A DNA stretch of 64,000 nucleotides from Clostridia bacterium (GTDB taxonomy: Bacteria > Bacillota > Clostridia > Christensenellales > Borkfalkiaceae). Under the pieces are notes generated by a model. It did not search any database. It was not told the DNA's origin and was given only the letters and a program-made list of their open reading frames with translations. The DNA lies in the NCBI GenBank assembly GCA_017473605.1, contig JAFUKM010000001.1, positions 111,977-175,976 on the forward strand. Reading direction: 5' to 3'. Below, in pieces: positions 61,715-64,000 of the stretch (position 1 is its first letter; each line of letters begins with the position of its first letter). The position numbers were made by a program, and so were the translations under genes.

Positions 61715-62274
61715 TCTTCGTCCACGGGAATAGGTGCTGATTGTTTGAGTTGTTTTTCGGCAAGGCGGTGTGCGTACTCACAAACGAGTGTTTTGTTAAA
61801 AGCAGAAAGGAAATGGAAATCGGCAAGAAGATTTTGCTCTTTTTTGCTATATTTGTCTTCGTAATGATAAATCAAAATTCTTGTCAATTCTTCATATCGT
61901 TTCAACTGTTCGGGATGCGGAAGCATTAAAAAATATAGAGCGCACGAGAGCAGGGAGACGTCGTTTGGTAAAGAGTTGTAGAATTCTTCTTCCTCGCTAT
62001 TAAGAAAAATAAGCTCTTTTTGATTAGCGTATTCGCTTTCTTCTATGCTTGCTATACACTGTTTCCAAAAATTGATTGATTCTTCGTGTGTGAGCCTAAA
62101 AAAATATTCGGGGGAACGGACGGACAAAATGGGTTTTTCGTATAAACAATTTACCAAATTAATAAACGTGGAATATATTGACTGACTCCACTTTTTAATT
62201 CTAAACAGAAAAATAGTGTATTTTTTAAGGGTGTCAATATATTCTTGGTCTTGAAGAAGGGAAATGTTATTCAT
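61711..62274 (-). CDS. Hypothetical protein of the integrated element
   Basis: 187 residues from ATG 62274 (GAGG 8 nt upstream; promoter TTGACA-18-TATAAT near 62300-62335). Largely helical, no membrane segment, Glu/Tyr-rich (for example FFRLTHEESINFWKQC, YFLMLPHPEQLKRYEE). No family recognised. It runs against the DnaC-like gene and overlaps its stop codon by 4 bp. Confidence 0.75.
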   Translation of the reverse strand: MNNISLLQDQEYIDTLKKYTIFLFRIKKWSQSIYSTFINLVNCLYEKPILSVRSPEYFFRLTHEESINFWKQCIASIEESEYANQKELIFLNSEEEEFYNSLPNDVSLLSCALYFLMLPHPEQLKRYEELTRILIYHYEDKYSKKEQNLLADFHFLSAFNKTLVCEYAHRLAEKQLKQSAPIPVDED

Positions 62275-62359
62275 ATAATACCTCGTTATTGTTAGTGTCA
62301 ATTATTATACCACAAAACAAGGGTTATTGTCAATATGAAACTTGCCCAAAATTCGGGCA

Positions 62360-62518
62360 ATGCTGAAAGGCAAGGGGGAAAATGACAGTTTATGCACAAT
62401 CAAAAAGCCGCCAAGGAAAAAAACGGGTAAAACAGACGTTGCAGTGCAGACCCTGTTCGGGACTTCTATAAAAGGCTTTCTGTCAAAATTTCAACTTGTC
62501 GCCAAACAAAAACTATGA
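62360..62518 (+). CDS. Candidate small basic protein (52 residues)
   Basis: Open frame starting MLKGKGENDSL and containing KKPPRKKTGKTDVAVQTLFG and SIKGFLSKFQL; strongly basic. No good ribosome site (AAAATTCGGGCA upstream). It overlaps the next small ORF by ATGA. Possibly real because of that coupling, otherwise a remnant. Confidence 0.35.
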   Translation: MLKGKGENDSLCTIKKPPRKKTGKTDVAVQTLFGTSIKGFLSKFQLVAKQKL

Positions 62519-62676
62519 AACTTATCGCACATTTGCTCTACTTAATGATTCTCTTTTTGCTGGAAGATTATATCCGCATAAAACGAGTGGATTTGAGCAG
62601 AGAAAAGAAAAAGGCAATGTTAAGGCATTGCCGCAAATACACAAAAAATTTGCCTAAAATCCCGAAAGCGACTTAA
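62515..62676 (+). CDS. Candidate small membrane protein (53 residues)
   Basis: Hydrophobic N terminus MKLIAHLLYLMILFLLEDY followed by a basic tail (RIKRVDLSREKKKAMLRHC). Start overlaps the preceding ORF stop (ATGA). No family known to me. Confidence 0.35.
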   Translation: MKLIAHLLYLMILFLLEDYIRIKRVDLSREKKKAMLRHCRKYTKNLPKIPKAT

Positions 62677-63112
62677 AATCGCGGACGGGTACAGGATATG
62701 TAATTCTGTTTGTGAACGGGGCGGGCGTGGGAAAACGCCGCTCCACCAAACGGAAGCAAGCACAAAATAGACAGCCGCTTTGTGTCGGTAGTCGATATAT
62801 TTATTCCAAAGGTGGGCGCGCAACCATAGCGCGCCCCGATGGGAGAAACACTTGGTCAAAAACTTAATATCAACGGGGGTTGTTCTCTCTTCTCCCGTAT
62901 CGATATAGCAAGCAAAGGAAGTTTTTTCGTAAGACCAAGGCGAAAGCTTCCTTTTGTTGCTTTTATGCCTTTTTCCCTTGCAGGGCGCGCCGACGGGCGC
63001 GGAGCGGGCGAACCGTTCGAAGGGCTACTGCTTACCTAAACCAATGCGGCGAAACCTCCTTTACGCCGCGGCGGTAGGTGGGGTAGGCAAAAGAAAAAAA
63101 GGTAGGTAGATT
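62677..63112. other. Gene-poor stretch with hairpins
   Basis: 436 bp without a supported gene. It contains GGGCGCGC-AACCATA-GCGCGCCC (62814-62836 region), related to the GCAACCATAGGTTGC repeats, a long hairpin around 62908-62962 (CAAAGGAAG with CTTCCTTTTG, GCAA with TTGC) and, at its end, a leader that is repeated before 63716. Confidence 0.5.
63080..63112 (+). repeat. Leader repeat, copy 1
   Basis: GGGGTAGGC, an A-rich run, then GGTAGGTAGATT directly before the ATG at 63113. The same 33-34 bp recurs at 63679-63712. Confidence 0.85.
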
Positions 63113-63337
63113 ATGGACTTTTTAGAAATTTTTTACAACGTTGTAACGTGGATGTACAAGATGGTACCTGTGGGGATTGGTTTGTTTTTTTTAATAGCGT
63201 TGGGCGTAATTATCGCAAACGCCGTCATCGAGCGTCGGGGTATGCCTTGGGAAAAGGCAGAGAAGAAAGCGGCGAAGAAAGCAGCGCAGGCGGAAGAAAA
63301 GGCGCGCCGTGATTTTTGGGCAGGAAATCGGGTGTGA
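63113..63337 (+). CDS. Small membrane protein with Lys/Ala tail
   Basis: 74 residues: one membrane helix (~17-40, VPVGIGLFFLIALGVIIANAV), then a charged tail (EKKAAKKAAQAEEKARR). Start set by the GGTAGGTAG leader. No family recognised; cargo of the element. Confidence 0.65.
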   Translation: MDFLEIFYNVVTWMYKMVPVGIGLFFLIALGVIIANAVIERRGMPWEKAEKKAAKKAAQAEEKARRDFWAGNRV

Positions 63338-63340
63338 AAA

Positions 63341-63577
63341 ATGGGCGTAAGGAAAATAGTTTATCTCGCTCTGAATTGTGACCACTGCTTATGGGGCGGC
63401 GCAACAAATTTTAAGAATTTGGCAGAAGCGAGAGAGCTGGGCTGGGTTTTCTCACGGGATAGGAAAAAATGCTACTGTCCGAAATGCGCGCCGAAATTCA
63501 AACGCCCGGGAAGAAATGGGAGCAAAAACATTTCCCCAATGTCGTGGCAAGAACGGTATAATAAGGGCTTGCTATAA
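63341..63577 (+). CDS. Small cysteine-rich (zinc-binding) protein
   Basis: 78 residues with CDHC near residues 13-16 and CYCPKC near 44-49, a likely zinc site, then a basic tail (KFKRPGRNGSKN). Starts 3 bp after the previous stop. Function unknown. Confidence 0.6.
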   Translation: MGVRKIVYLALNCDHCLWGGATNFKNLAEARELGWVFSRDRKKCYCPKCAPKFKRPGRNGSKNISPMSWQERYNKGLL

Positions 63578-63678
63578 ACCGATACAAACACGGGGCGGCG
63601 TGCTTGTAAATAAATCTATTTTCGCTAACAAAAACACATTATCACAGCAAAAGAAAAACCGCCCGTTTTCTTTTTCAA

Positions 63679-63712
63679 GGGGTAGGCAAAAGAAAAAAAA
63701 GGTAGGTAGATT
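63679..63712 (+). repeat. Leader repeat, copy 2
   Basis: Same leader as 63080-63112 with one extra A, before the ATG at 63716. Confidence 0.85.
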
Positions 63713-63715
63713 TTT

Positions 63716-63997
63716 ATGGTAGGTAGATTGTTTGACGCTTCGGTAATATTCGAAGCAAACATTGAAGTAAACGGTAATTTGTTTTTAACAATTTACGGCA
63801 GTCATGCGAACGGGTATTTTATAGCGATTCCGAATTGGGGTGTGTGTTGCGAAGCGGCGAGCGCGGAAGACGTATTTTACAACGCGGAGAAGCTGCGCTC
63901 GGTTAAATTAAGCGAGAAGAGCGCGCATTTGCTGGCAAACGCCATCAAACAGATGGTGGCGAAGCTTCGGGCGGAGCAAAGGGGCGTGGCGGTATGA
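63716..63997 (+). CDS. Small hypothetical protein of the element
   Basis: 93 residues, alpha/beta, with FLTIYGSHANGYFIAIPNWG and a helical C terminus (KLSEKSAHLLANAIKQMVAKL). No family named with confidence. Uses the repeated leader for its ribosome site; complete (TGA at the end). Confidence 0.6.
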   Translation: MVGRLFDASVIFEANIEVNGNLFLTIYGSHANGYFIAIPNWGVCCEAASAEDVFYNAEKLRSVKLSEKSAHLLANAIKQMVAKLRAEQRGVAV

Positions 63998-64000
63998 ATA

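Noticed and set aside
62839-63039. 66-codon ORF in the element gap
   Set aside because: Sits on hairpins, weak start, composition not protein-like.
58668-64000. Right attachment site of the element
   Set aside because: No second copy of the tRNA-Pro 3' end was found before the window ends.

Overview
The window looks like chromosomal DNA from an anaerobic, moderate-GC member of the Clostridia (Bacillota). Supporting signs: sigma-A promoters with TTGACA-17-TATAAT spacing, strong AAGGAGG ribosome sites, many U-tailed hairpin terminators, a two-gene SufCB-type Fe-S system, an NfnAB transhydrogenase pair, LemA/DUF2207, PepV and BspA-like leucine-rich-repeat lipoproteins. A closer placement (for example a Christensenellales-like gut lineage) is only a guess. 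No rRNA and no CRISPR array are visible.

Layout. 1-3.7 kb: end of an oligopeptide ABC importer operon whose OppC-type permease carries a complete RCC1-like seven-blade propeller. 3.8-7.4 kb: CNNM/CorC transporter, YgjP-like metallopeptidase and a transglutaminase-fold lipoprotein. 7.5-9.1 kb: minimal SufC-SufB pair. 9.4-12.1 kb: two convergent M18 aminopeptidases. 12.3-15.4 kb: MarR regulator and MacB-like exporter. 15.7-25 kb: hydrolase, DUF378, LemA-DUF2207, DUF1508 protein, two flavoproteins and an N-acyltransferase. 25-31 kb: PepV dipeptidase, then an operon RadC-histidine kinase-response regulator-HAD phosphatase-cysteine synthase. 31-38 kb (minus strand): MgtE with a small leader ORF, a large propeller membrane protein, and an OmpR-type two-component operon with two membrane proteins.

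38.4-45.9 kb is a decayed P22-like prophage: a LexA box, a regulator, large terminase, portal, scaffold, a capsid cut to its first 66 residues by a deletion, and small genes. 46-56 kb holds two variable BspA-like LRR lipoproteins with shared ends. The first sits behind a 160-nt highly paired RNA and an intrinsic terminator. The second is divergent from a tiny XRE repressor with two palindromic operators over both promoters. Between them lie dut, trmB and a nitrate/sulfonate-type ABC transporter. 56-58.4 kb is nfnAB. A tRNA-Pro (anticodon AGG) at 58.6 kb marks the left end of an integrative element (tyrosine recombinase, XRE repressor, DnaC/DnaI zinc-domain protein, small membrane and zinc-ribbon proteins) that runs off the right edge.

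Points for follow-up: the RCC1-OppC fusion; the structured RNA before the first LRR gene; the XRE/LRR switch; the arrays of three-base-loop hairpins joined by a GTGANGTT linker; the mgtE leader peptide; and several genes whose -10 box lies 6-8 nt from the start codon with no ribosome site (candidate leaderless mRNAs).
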